Shown one piece after another: positions 1 to 5,990 of a stretch of 10,153 nt of DNA (its first letter is position 1; each line of letters begins with the position of its first letter). Below the pieces are notes generated by a model that was given only the letters and a program-made list of their open reading frames with translations, did not search any database and had not been told where the DNA came from. Where the stretch lies: positions 1 to 10,153 of the forward strand of contig JAUUYW010000095.1 in NCBI GenBank assembly GCA_030590265.1, given 5' to 3'. Made by a program: the position numbers and the translations under genes. The stretch is from Candidatus Krumholzibacteriia bacterium. GTDB lineage: Bacteria > Krumholzibacteriota > Krumholzibacteriia > LZORAL124-64-63.

Positions 1-75
1 GAGATTGCCTTTGACGTATTCGCTGACGCTGGCACCCTTGTCGGTGGGGTACATGGAAAATTCAAGCAAGAGCAT
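1..75 (-). CDS. MTH1187/YkoF-type thiamine-binding protein, N-terminal 25 codons only
   Basis: Partial gene running off the left edge; only the first 25 residues are visible. They begin MLLLEFSMYPTDKGASVSEY, which matches the start of the small MTH1187 family (DUF77, YkoF-like ferredoxin fold): a first beta strand LLLEFSM, then Y/S-P, D-K-G-x-S-V-S-x-Y-V. Characterised relatives are about 100 residues long and bind thiamine or related compounds in the cytosol. The ATG at 75-73 is preceded by GAAAGG six nucleotides upstream on the minus strand, a fair ribosome binding site. It lies downstream of typA in the same direction, but an intrinsic terminator stands between them, so the two are probably separate transcripts or coupled only by read-through. 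The family call is from memory of the N-terminal motif; the rest of the gene is needed to confirm it. Confidence 0.72.
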   Translation of the reverse strand, partial: MLLLEFSMYPTDKGASVSEYVKGNL

Positions 76-90
76 TTTTAGCCTTTCGAG

Positions 91-130
91 ATAAGAAAGC
101 CCGGGTCGTGCAGATTGCTGCGACCCGGGC
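91..130 (-). terminator. Intrinsic terminator of typA
   Basis: Read on the minus strand, a 10-bp perfect GC-rich stem (GCCCGGGTCG, 130-121, pairing with CGACCCGGGC, 108-99) is extended by an inner CAG/CTG stem with a CAAT loop and a 2-nt bulge. It is followed at once by TTTCTTAT (98-91). The hairpin starts 31 nt after the typA stop codon. The plus-strand copy lacks a T tract, so it should act on minus-strand transcription only. Confidence 0.85.
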
Positions 131-161
131 CCAGAATAAGCAGCACCAACCAACGGTGGTT

Positions 162-1985
162 TTATTCAATTTTTCCATCGGAAAGCCGCGCCCGTTTGGT
201 AGCTTTTTTCCGTTCGTGTTCATCCAGAATGCTTTTGCGCATACGCATTGATTGGGGAGTCACTTCGAGGTATTCGTCATGGTTCAGATACTCCATGGAT
301 TCTTCGAGGCTCATGCGCAATGCCGGAGCCACTTTCATTTTTCTGTCGGTTCCGGAGGCCCGCATATTGCTCAATTGTTTGCCTTTTTGGGCGTTGACCA
401 GGAGATCCTCGTCGCGTGAATACTCACCGATAATCTGCCCTGTGTAAAGGTGATCACCAGGACTGACAAAGAAAACACCTCGATCCTGCAAAGCATCCAG
501 GGCAAAAGCCACCGTCTTGCCGGGCCCCATGCTGATGATGCTTCCATTGGTGCGCTCGGGAATGGATCCTTTGAAATATTCGTACTGGTGGAAGCGGTGG
601 TGCATGACGATCTCTCCGGCAGTGGCGCGCAGCATTTTACTGCGGAAGCCAATCAGGCCCCTGCTGGGAATGTGAAATTCCAGGAAGGTGCGCCCTTCGC
701 GTTGCTCCATGGAAATCATCTCACCTCTTCTTGTGGCCGCAAATTCGATAACCGTACCGGAAAGATTGTTGGGCACATCCACCGAAAGGATCTCCACCGG
801 TTCGGCTTTTTTACCGTTGATTTCCTTGTAGATAACCTGAGGCTGCCCCACCATGAATTCGAATCCCTCGCGGCGCATGTTTTCCATGAGTATGGAGAGA
901 TGCAGGATGCCACGACCACTGACCTTGAAGGTATCGGAACTGGCTGTGTCCTCAACCCGCAGGGCCACATCCCGCTCGGCTGCTTTGTAGAGACGGTCCC
1001 GCACCTGGCGACTGGTGACGTATTTTCCTTCTTGACCATAACCAGGGCTGTTGTTGGGCATAAAGCTCATGTTCAGGGTGGGATCATCCACATCAATGAT
1101 ATCGAGAGGTTCGGGATTCAGGGCGTCGGCCAACGTATCGCCGATGTCTACGCCGTCGAGTCCAACCACGGCGCAGATGTCTCCGCACTGGACGGTTTTC
1201 ACTTCCATTTTCCCCAGGTTGTCAAAGACAAAGAGCTGCCGCACAACGGTGGTGATCTGACTGCCATCGCGCTTCATCAACACCACTTGTTGTTTAACCT
1301 TCAAGTTGCCGCGCACGATGCGGCCAACGCCGATGCGCCCCACATAATCGCTGTGGTCCATGGCCGCCACCAGCATTTGAGTGGGTCCTTCCTGAACCAG
1401 GGGTGCAGGTACGTGGTCGATGATCATGTCCAGCAGGGGATAAAGGTTTTCGCGTTTGTCTTCCAGTTCTCCCACAGCCCAGCCATCGCGACCGGCGGCG
1501 TAAACTCCCCGGAATTCCAATTGTTCGTCGCTGGCCTCGAGCTCCACGAAGAGATTGAAAATTTCATCCAATACTTCATCAGGCCGGGCGCCTTTGCGAT
1601 CAACCTTGTTGATCACCACCACCGGTTTGAGATTCAGCTGCATGGCCTTTTGCAAAACAAAACGGGTTTGCGGCATGGGACCTTCGAAAGCATCCACCAA
1701 AAGCAAAACGCCATCGGCCATTTTCAAAACCCGTTCCACCTCACCGCCAAAATCGGCGTGACCCGGAGTATCGATCAGGTTGATACGTGTATCCTTATAC
1801 ATGATGGCAAAATTCTTGGAAGTGATGGTGATGCCACGTTCTCTTTCAAGATCATTGGAATCCATCACTCGTTCCTGAATTTCCTGGCCTTCACGAAAAA
1901 CATTGCACTGGCGGAGGATCTGATCCACCAAGGTTGTTTTTCCATGATCCACATGGGCGATGATCGCCACGTTCCTGATCTGCAT
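162..1985 (-). CDS. typA: BipA/TypA ribosome-associated translational GTPase
   Basis: This 607-residue protein has the full length expected of TypA/BipA (about 600-615). It is an EF-G/LepA-like GTPase that binds the ribosome and supports 50S assembly, cold growth and stress responses. Visible motifs are G1 AHVDHGKT (10-17), G2 GITIT (51-55), G3 DTPGH (72-76) and G4 NKVD (126-129). The EF-Tu domain II-like barrel, EF-G III/V-like domains and BipA-specific C-terminal domain (including the SRGLIGFRS and GTDRKMKV regions) follow. I place the start at the ATG at 1985, giving MQIRNVAIIAHVDHGK, the standard family beginning. An in-frame ATG at 2045 would add 20 residues with no family support, and it lies over a plausible promoter. 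The Shine-Dalgarno is weak (GAAAGCGG). The gene is divergent from the trmB-like gene and ends at a strong terminator. It appears intact. Confidence 0.97.
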   Translation of the reverse strand: MQIRNVAIIAHVDHGKTTLVDQILRQCNVFREGQEIQERVMDSNDLERERGITITSKNFAIMYKDTRINLIDTPGHADFGGEVERVLKMADGVLLLVDAFEGPMPQTRFVLQKAMQLNLKPVVVINKVDRKGARPDEVLDEIFNLFVELEASDEQLEFRGVYAAGRDGWAVGELEDKRENLYPLLDMIIDHVPAPLVQEGPTQMLVAAMDHSDYVGRIGVGRIVRGNLKVKQQVVLMKRDGSQITTVVRQLFVFDNLGKMEVKTVQCGDICAVVGLDGVDIGDTLADALNPEPLDIIDVDDPTLNMSFMPNNSPGYGQEGKYVTSRQVRDRLYKAAERDVALRVEDTASSDTFKVSGRGILHLSILMENMRREGFEFMVGQPQVIYKEINGKKAEPVEILSVDVPNNLSGTVIEFAATRRGEMISMEQREGRTFLEFHIPSRGLIGFRSKMLRATAGEIVMHHRFHQYEYFKGSIPERTNGSIISMGPGKTVAFALDALQDRGVFFVSPGDHLYTGQIIGEYSRDEDLLVNAQKGKQLSNMRASGTDRKMKVAPALRMSLEESMEYLNHDEYLEVTPQSMRMRKSILDEHERKKATKRARLSDGKIE

Positions 1986-2030
1986 TGCCGAACCGCTTTC
2001 ACAAAAGGGAATCAAAGATTTACAGGCGAT

Positions 2031-2059
2031 AGAATAGTCAACCAAATGCTCTGAGCCAA
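2031..2059 (-). promoter_or_regulatory. Candidate promoter of typA
   Basis: On the minus strand a -35-like TTGGCT (2059-2054) and a -10-like TATTCT (2036-2031) are separated by exactly 17 bp. Each matches the sigma-70 consensus at four of six positions. Transcription would start near 2024, leaving a leader of about 39 nt before the ATG at 1985. This supports the short typA start, because the alternative ATG at 2045 lies upstream of the predicted transcript. It is found by eye only. Confidence 0.4.
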
Positions 2060-2134
2060 TGAGGAAGAGTAAATTCCCCTTTTTTTATTGAATTTTAACC
2101 TTGACCAAAATTTACTTCTGGCACACCATGAAGA

Positions 2135-2152
2135 TGTTGTATTCAGACAACA
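2135..2152. promoter_or_regulatory. Inverted repeat upstream of the trmB-like gene, possible operator
   Basis: TGTTGT (2135-2140) and ACAACA (2147-2152) form a perfect 6-bp dyad around ATTCAG, 58 nt before the trmB-like start codon. The size and symmetry suit a dimeric HTH regulator, so autoregulation by the adjacent TrmB-like protein is the simplest guess. A TTGACC box at 2101-2106 could be a -35 element, but the hexamer 17 bp further on (CACCAT) is a poor -10, so the promoter is not settled. The rest of the divergent region (1986-2210) is AT-rich with an eight-T run near 2080-2087 and shows no gene. Confidence 0.4.
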
Positions 2153-2210
2153 CTAAACAACAAGGGTCTTTCATTTCGAAAAACCTCAATCTCCATGTGA
2201 GGAGTGGATC

Positions 2211-3215
2211 ATGACCGAGTCAGGAGCTGTAGTCCAAACACTACAAGACTTGGGAATCACTCGCAATGAAGCTGAAGTTTACCTGGCTACCTTGCAGGAG
2301 TCCCAGGGTGAACCTGTCAGTGGTTACAGGGTGGCCCAGTCGGTGGGAAAAGATCCCGCCAATTTCTCCAAGACCCTGGCGAGTCTGGAAATCCTGGGTG
2401 CCGTGCGCACCATCCAGGAAAAGCCACGCCTCTATCTCCCCATCGATCCTGCTGAATTCACAAACAAATTGATAGCCGATATGGAAAACAATCGTCAGCA
2501 GGTTTTAAAACATTTGGCAGACTTGGAATCAAACCAACAACTCAGCATTCCCATGGCCCTGACCAACCAAAATCAGGCCCTTGCCAAAGCTTCGGAACTC
2601 ATGTCCCGCTGCCGCCGGGAATTGCTATTATTTGCTGATGGTATGACCCTCAAACAATTGGGGACTAATCTCGAAGCCCTCGCAGCCAGTTCCGATGTTA
2701 GAGTGCGTTTGCTGAGCATCGAAAAATTTGCCATGCCGGGCGTTGAAGAATCGACCATGGGCAAACCAGCTGGTTTCGCCGATCCGGAGCCTCTGCCCTG
2801 GTTGCAGATGATTGTTGATCGCAAGACATGGCTAACCGCTAGTTTCGCCAGTGTGGGCGCGGGTAAAATGCCATGTGGGTGGTGGAGTTCAGACCCGAAC
2901 CTGGCTCTTGTTTTTGGTGCCAGCCTGGTTGCTGCAATTGATGGGGCAACGGAAATGGCACCACAAGATTTGCTTAAAGAGTCCTTGGAGAATGTGCCGG
3001 AAGCGGAGTTTGTTGCCGAGAATATTGCTGAACCGATGATTGAATCTACCCCTGAACCAGTGCAAAAATCAAGGCCAGAACCAACCACGGAACCTGACGA
3101 ATTTTCCCCTAATGAGGAATCCCTCACCAGTACTCCTGAACCTGAAAATCCCAATGATGAAAATGACGATGATGACGAGTTGCAATTCATCATTCGGCAT
3201 GAAGACGATCAGTAG
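2211..3215 (+). CDS. TrmB-family HTH transcriptional regulator with long acidic C-terminal tail
   Basis: This 334-residue protein begins with a winged helix-turn-helix of the TrmB family (about residues 8-77). The motif L-x-x-L-G-I-T-x-N-E-A-x-V-Y-L starts at residue 11. The recognition part runs around VAQSVGKDPANFSKTLASLE (41-60), and a wing leads to the typical PIDPAEF (77-83). A coiled-coil-like helix (84-110) probably dimerises. Residues 125-245 (CRRELLLFADG, later a VDRKTWLTA strand) resemble the PLD-like effector/sensor half of TrmB proteins. The last 70 or so residues are a disordered-looking tail rich in Pro, Glu and Asp, with STPEP occurring twice (279-283, 307-311) and a D/E run at 318-323. 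TrmB proteins usually sense sugars or metabolic state; the ligand here is unknown. TGAGGAG lies six nucleotides before the ATG. No partner gene is adjacent in the same direction. Confidence 0.82.
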   Translation: MTESGAVVQTLQDLGITRNEAEVYLATLQESQGEPVSGYRVAQSVGKDPANFSKTLASLEILGAVRTIQEKPRLYLPIDPAEFTNKLIADMENNRQQVLKHLADLESNQQLSIPMALTNQNQALAKASELMSRCRRELLLFADGMTLKQLGTNLEALAASSDVRVRLLSIEKFAMPGVEESTMGKPAGFADPEPLPWLQMIVDRKTWLTASFASVGAGKMPCGWWSSDPNLALVFGASLVAAIDGATEMAPQDLLKESLENVPEAEFVAENIAEPMIESTPEPVQKSRPEPTTEPDEFSPNEESLTSTPEPENPNDENDDDDELQFIIRHEDDQ

Positions 3216-3367
3216 CGTTTCTTTAAAATGGTGCCACCAGGGGAGAGTTAAACAATCAGCAAATCGCATTTAAAAAGGGAGCCTTTGTCAAGCCCCCCCA
3301 GTGCTTATCCAGTCTTAAATTTGCGCGATTTTCAAAGGATTCAGATTTCTAAGATGTTGCACAATTT

Positions 3368-3397
3368 TTGACTCGAACAGCTTAATTATGTTACGAT
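3368..3397 (+). promoter_or_regulatory. Candidate upstream promoter before tetR
   Basis: TTGACT (3368-3373) and TACGAT (3392-3397) are separated by 18 bp in an AT-rich context. A transcript from here would start near 3404 and cross the 3417-3453 stem-loop and the 3523-3538 dyad, giving either a leader of about 230 nt for tetR or an independent small RNA. It is weaker than the proximal promoter at 3573-3601. Confidence 0.3.
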
Positions 3398-3416
3398 AAA
3401 TTCGTGTTATTGGCAA

Positions 3417-3453
3417 GACCTTGTTGGATTAAATCAACTTTGTTTTCAAGGTC
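3417..3453 (+). repeat. Stem-loop GACCTTG...CAAGGTC
   Basis: GACCTTG (3417-3423) and CAAGGTC (3447-3453) are perfect 7-bp inverted repeats separated by 23 nt. The enclosed stretch contains a second imperfect palindrome (3423-3438, GTTG...CAAC), so an alternative smaller hairpin is possible. No T tract follows directly, so it is not a standard terminator. Confidence 0.4.
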
Positions 3454-3522
3454 AGAGGATAATTCTCAAAATTCAGAGTCGTGTTTTTTCTCCTTCCACA
3501 ACTTAAGCTTTCCTTTCAATCA

Positions 3523-3538
3523 TCAGCAATGTTGCTGA
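3523..3538. promoter_or_regulatory. Perfect dyad TCAGCAA-TG-TTGCTGA
   Basis: A 16-bp inverted repeat with a 2-bp centre lies about 35 bp upstream of the -35 box of the proximal tetR promoter. A 2-nt loop is too tight for an RNA hairpin of full length, so a protein-binding operator is the better reading. The cognate protein is unknown. Confidence 0.4.
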
Positions 3539-3549
3539 AGAACAACTCC

Positions 3550-3608
3550 CTGAATCAATCTTCATTGAGGTCTTGACGGACTTTCCGGATGAATATATAT
3601 TGATTCAG
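3550..3608 (+). promoter_or_regulatory. tetR promoter bracketed by a 10-bp inverted repeat (candidate operators)
   Basis: A strong sigma-70-like promoter is present: TTGACG (3573-3578), 17-bp spacer, TATATT (3596-3601), giving a start near 3608 and a leader of about 28 nt. CTGAATCAAT (3550-3559) and its exact reverse complement ATTGATTCAG (3599-3608) flank it, about 49 bp apart centre to centre. The right copy overlaps the -10 box and the start point. The left copy is also part of a smaller dyad TCAAT-CTTC-ATTGA (3555-3568) that ends just before the -35. The arrangement fits self-repression by the TetR protein encoded directly downstream. The promoter boxes and repeats are directly visible; the regulator assignment is inferred. 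Confidence 0.6.
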
Positions 3609-3635
3609 TGACTCTTCCTTCATTCAGGAGAAAAA

Positions 3636-4238
3636 ATGAACGATCCAGCCCCCCTCCCCACCAATGCCCGCAAAAGAAGCCAGGAAGAAACCAGAAATCG
3701 GCTCTTGGAAAGCGCTGCCCATTTGTTCGCCCTTAATGGTAGTAAAAAAACTAGAACAAGCGACATAGCCAAAGGGGCCGAAGTGGCTGTGGGAACAGTC
3801 TATCTTCACTTCAAAGACAAGGACTCCCTGCTCAAAGAAGTCTTAAAGGTAGCTTTGACCAGGCTGAAGCAGGAAATCGCCAAATATCCAGCTGAAAGCA
3901 ATTCTCTGGTGGTAAACAAAATGGCAGCCTTGGCCTCTTTTACGGAGCATTTCCCCCATTTGGCTGCTGTTTTGTTTGATGGTGGTAATTTAGCAACAAC
4001 TCCTGGCAAAGAAGCCTTTGAATTCCTGGTCGCATCCCAGGAACGCGGCCTGATCGATGGTGTAGCCCAGGGATATTACCGTGGTGATCTGCATTCAGGT
4101 CTGGTGGCCAGAGCCATGGTGGGCAGTTTGGTGCAGGTTCTAAGTTGGTGGGTTAAAAACCCTGAAGTCATTACTAAACAAGAAGTTATAGACTCTTTGA
4201 CCAGTATGCGAATGGAAGGATTGAGCCCCAGGATCTAA
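3636..4238 (+). CDS. TetR/AcrR-family transcriptional regulator
   Basis: This 200-residue cytosolic DNA-binding protein is of standard TetR size. The N-terminal three-helix DNA-binding domain spans about residues 15-63. It has the hallmark pattern F-A-x-N-G (31-35), TSDIAKGAEVAVGTVYLHFK (41-60) and K-D-S-L-L (62-66), so recognition helix and turn are intact. The all-helical C-terminal half (about 70-196) is the ligand-binding and dimer part and cannot be assigned to a ligand by sequence. AGGAG lies five nucleotides before the ATG, and a good promoter with flanking inverted repeats is directly upstream, suggesting autoregulation. Its stop is only 13 nt from the stop of the convergent lipid kinase, with no terminator between, so transcripts may overlap. 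TetR proteins usually repress a nearby transporter or lipid/efflux gene; no such divergent target is present here. Confidence 0.92.
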   Translation: MNDPAPLPTNARKRSQEETRNRLLESAAHLFALNGSKKTRTSDIAKGAEVAVGTVYLHFKDKDSLLKEVLKVALTRLKQEIAKYPAESNSLVVNKMAALASFTEHFPHLAAVLFDGGNLATTPGKEAFEFLVASQERGLIDGVAQGYYRGDLHSGLVARAMVGSLVQVLSWWVKNPEVITKQEVIDSLTSMRMEGLSPRI

Positions 4239-4251
4239 ACGGTTCTACAAA

Positions 4252-5175
4252 TCAGGCCTCATCCTTATAACGCGGACCCACAAAAATGAGCACTCCTTTG
4301 GGTAATATTTTGGCTTCCAAAGGAGTGACCCCAATATTATCACCATCAATTTGCACATCCACCGGTGGATCTGTTCGCACTATGACATGAGAGGATTGGA
4401 AGTTGTTCATGCAGGAAGTCCCCGTTCGACGCCAGGTCAACATGCGAAAAACAACCTTGATCAGCCCCCACAGTGATCGGCTGCTGATCACCGTGACATC
4501 AAACATGCCATCATGAGCACTTGTATTGGGGTTAACCTTCAAATTGATATCACCTATTTTACCAATATTGGCCAAAAGGATGGTATTGCCGGAAAATTGG
4601 TGCACTTTTCCATTATTTTCTTCAATGAAAATATCCACTTCATCGAGATTGAAAGTATTGCGAATTCCTGCCCAAAGATAGGTGAAGACACCAAATAGAT
4701 TTTTAAATTTTCGGGGAGAATCCTTGGTGATTTTTGCTGGAAATCCAATAGCAGCCATCAGCAGGAAATGGCGTTTCATAGAGGGTGCGTATCCCACGTC
4801 AAAAGCAAGCACCCTGCTATCAAGAATATTACTTTTTATCATTGCGGGAAAAAGAGGCAAGGCCAGGGCTATGGCAACAACATTGGCAGTGCCAACAGGC
4901 ACTATGGCAAGAGGGACTTTATTACTCGACAGGGCTTGCCCGGACACCACTTCACCAACGGTACCATCGCCACCGACAACCACGATCGCATCAAACCCGG
5001 ACTCTGAAGCTGCCAGAGACCAGCGTTCCGCATCACCCGGGCCATTGGTTATCCGCACCGAACAAACAACACCTGCCTTTTCAAGCGACTGGCGCAACTG
5101 CTTGCCCAATCGCAGACCGCGGGCCTGACCTGAAACAGGATTTACAATTAGGACGACACGCTCGTAACTAGCCAT
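4252..5175 (-). CDS. Diacylglycerol kinase-type lipid kinase (YegS/BmrU/DgkB family)
   Basis: This 307-residue cytosolic or membrane-associated kinase is predicted to phosphorylate diacylglycerol or a related lipid. Visible family motifs are VNPVSGQARG (11-20), the nucleotide-binding GGDGT followed by V-G-E-V-V (68-77), and PVGTANV (93-99). In the C-terminal beta-sandwich are D-V-G-Y (126-129), HDGMFDVTVI (221-230) and DVQIDGD (273-279), whose acidic residues bind metal in this fold. The length is close to that of YegS and DgkB. ATG at 5175 gives the usual short lead into the first strand; GAGGGG sits close upstream. The protein could recycle diacylglycerol into phospholipid synthesis, but YegS-type enzymes have varied lipid substrates, so the substrate is not certain. 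It faces tetR tail to tail and lies 91 nt downstream of the 154-residue gene on the same strand. Confidence 0.9.
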   Translation of the reverse strand: MASYERVVLIVNPVSGQARGLRLGKQLRQSLEKAGVVCSVRITNGPGDAERWSLAASESGFDAIVVVGGDGTVGEVVSGQALSSNKVPLAIVPVGTANVVAIALALPLFPAMIKSNILDSRVLAFDVGYAPSMKRHFLLMAAIGFPAKITKDSPRKFKNLFGVFTYLWAGIRNTFNLDEVDIFIEENNGKVHQFSGNTILLANIGKIGDINLKVNPNTSAHDGMFDVTVISSRSLWGLIKVVFRMLTWRRTGTSCMNNFQSSHVIVRTDPPVDVQIDGDNIGVTPLEAKILPKGVLIFVGPRYKDEA

Positions 5176-5266
5176 TACCCCTCAATTCCAGCGTTTATTG
5201 CGGAATAAATATTACTACAGAAGCTTTTGGGGAAAAAAACAAAATCAACGGAGAATGCTACTTTTC

Positions 5267-5731
5267 TCAAGTCAATTCCCGATCATGAGTACCCAACCAA
5301 GATTGAACAATTACCTTCTCTCCAACCGCGACATCAATGGAATCTATTTCATCCTTACGCAAATCGAGTTTCCATCCTCCCAGCCATTCACCATTTTCTG
5401 AAGCCGTGGCTATTACAATTTTCTCTTCCACAAAGTCCGTGAGAAACTTCAGGGCTTCCTCATTGAAGCTGGGTTCACCGGAGTCCCCAGTAGTGCCGAA
5501 ACGGGTATGAAAAGAATCACCAAAACCAATGGAAACTTCCCACTCGCTGGTAGTAATAAAAAGGCCATGGGAAGATCCATCGGCAGGGCAGGGAACTTCT
5601 ACCAACAAGGCTTCTTTTTCGAAGTCTTCATACGGATCGAATCGGGCATACTTAACCCATTGCGGGTACTGCCTGAACAGCAGGTCGGCAAACAACCGGG
5701 AATGGGCGTTGAGGCGTTCAAGGTTGATCAT
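5267..5731 (-). CDS. Hypothetical 154-residue cytosolic protein
   Basis: I do not recognise this protein with confidence. It has no signal peptide or membrane segment. It is acidic and aromatic-rich and appears to be a single alpha/beta domain: an N-terminal helix (1-20), strands around ALLVEVP (41-47) and HGLFITTSEWEVSIGFGDSFHTRFG (55-79), a helix EEALKFLTDFVEEKI (91-105), then strands with EWLGGWKLDL (115-124) and EKVIVQSW (138-145). The strand-turn pattern with E-V-S-I-G-F, F-H-T-R-F and a later W-x-G-G-W recalls small immunity-type or SMI1-like cytosolic proteins, but that is only a resemblance. GGGAG lies seven nucleotides before the ATG at 5731, and a promoter-like pair stands upstream. 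It could be co-transcribed with the lipid kinase. Codon use looks like that of its neighbours. Confidence 0.75.
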   Translation of the reverse strand: MINLERLNAHSRLFADLLFRQYPQWVKYARFDPYEDFEKEALLVEVPCPADGSSHGLFITTSEWEVSIGFGDSFHTRFGTTGDSGEPSFNEEALKFLTDFVEEKIVIATASENGEWLGGWKLDLRKDEIDSIDVAVGEKVIVQSWLGTHDRELT

Positions 5732-5768
5732 GTGGTGCTCCCGGGTTTCTATGGCTTGGCACCGTTAC

Positions 5769-5795
5769 GTTATACAGTGGAGGCCTGTTCGTCAA
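5769..5795 (-). promoter_or_regulatory. Candidate promoter of the 154-residue gene
   Basis: On the minus strand TTGACG (5795-5790) and TATAAC (5774-5769) each match sigma-70 consensus at five of six positions. The 15-bp spacer is shorter than ideal. Transcription would start near 5762, about 31 nt before the ATG. The promoter lies just after the hairpin at 5854-5884, the expected order for a terminator followed by a new transcription unit. Confidence 0.45.
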
Positions 5796-5843
5796 TGATA
5801 AGCGGTGGAAGATATTTTCGAAATTCTCCTGAAGGGTTCCTGC

Positions 5844-5978
5844 CTACCATGCAAAATAGCCCCACTCAATGAGTGAGGCTATTTGCTGCCAAAGTCCCCC
5901 AGGCGGTCCGCGTTCAAAATCACCCGGGAAAGCTTCGGCAATTCTTGGATTTTCTTTGACGAAATCCAGAACTAAATT
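5844..5978 (-). pseudogene. Coding-like remnant without start codon, downstream of the ton operon
   Basis: A 44-codon open stretch lies on the minus strand, bounded upstream by TAG (5981-5979) and ending with TAG (5846-5844). Its translation reads like real protein: FVKENPRIAEAFPGDFERG, then P-P-G-G-L-W, then QQIASLIEWGYFAW at the end. There is no ATG, GTG or TTG in the frame and no clear ribosome binding site. It is in the same frame as the preceding OmpA-like gene but separated from it by TAA and TAG. It could be the surviving 3' end of a decayed gene, or chance. I do not recognise a family. Confidence 0.3.
5854..5884 (-). terminator. Strong hairpin, probable terminator of the ton operon
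   Basis: AAATAGCC (5854-5861) pairs with GGCTATTT (5877-5884), and CACTC (5863-5867) with GAGTG (5871-5875), around an AAT loop with one mismatch. On the minus strand the 3' arm is GGCTATTTTGC, so the U-rich part is inside the stem rather than a separate tract, which is atypical. It sits about 107 nt after the last gene of the operon and just before the promoter of the next gene. It overlaps the coding-like remnant at 5844-5978. Confidence 0.45.
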
Positions 5979-5990
5979 CTATTGTGGTAT

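Larger units (their letters stand above)
3216..3635. other. 420-nt non-coding region with inverted repeats between trmB-like and tetR genes
   Basis: No convincing gene is visible on either strand. From left to right it holds: no clear terminator for the trmB-like gene; a candidate upstream promoter (3368-3397); a long-range inverted repeat GACCTTG/CAAGGTC (3417-3423 and 3447-3453) that would form a stem-loop; a six-T run at about 3484-3489; a dyad TCAGCAA-TG-TTGCTGA (3523-3538); and the tetR control region (3550-3608). The region is AT-rich compared with its neighbours. The density of dyads suggests regulation or a short structured RNA rather than filler. Confidence 0.6.

Noticed and set aside
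1986..2045. Twenty-residue N-terminal extension of TypA from the ATG at 2045
   Set aside because: No family support; the extension overlaps the candidate promoter, and the Met at 1985 gives the standard TypA beginning.
450..2054. A 534-codon open frame on the plus strand
   Set aside because: It is exactly antisense to typA, shows a His-rich, low-plausibility composition, and typA has all GTPase motifs.
2573..3193. A 206-codon Ser-rich open frame on the minus strand
   Set aside because: Antisense of the trmB-like gene; its Ser runs simply mirror the Asp/Glu-rich tail codons.
4682..5171. Overlapping plus-strand open frames of 128-148 codons
   Set aside because: Antisense of the lipid kinase, which has clear conserved motifs.
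5233..5268. Possible terminator after the 154-residue gene (GAGAA/TTCTC stem followed by a T-rich stretch on the minus strand)
   Set aside because: The stem is only 5 bp, overlaps the stop codon, and the T run begins too far from it; read-through into the lipid kinase gene is as likely.
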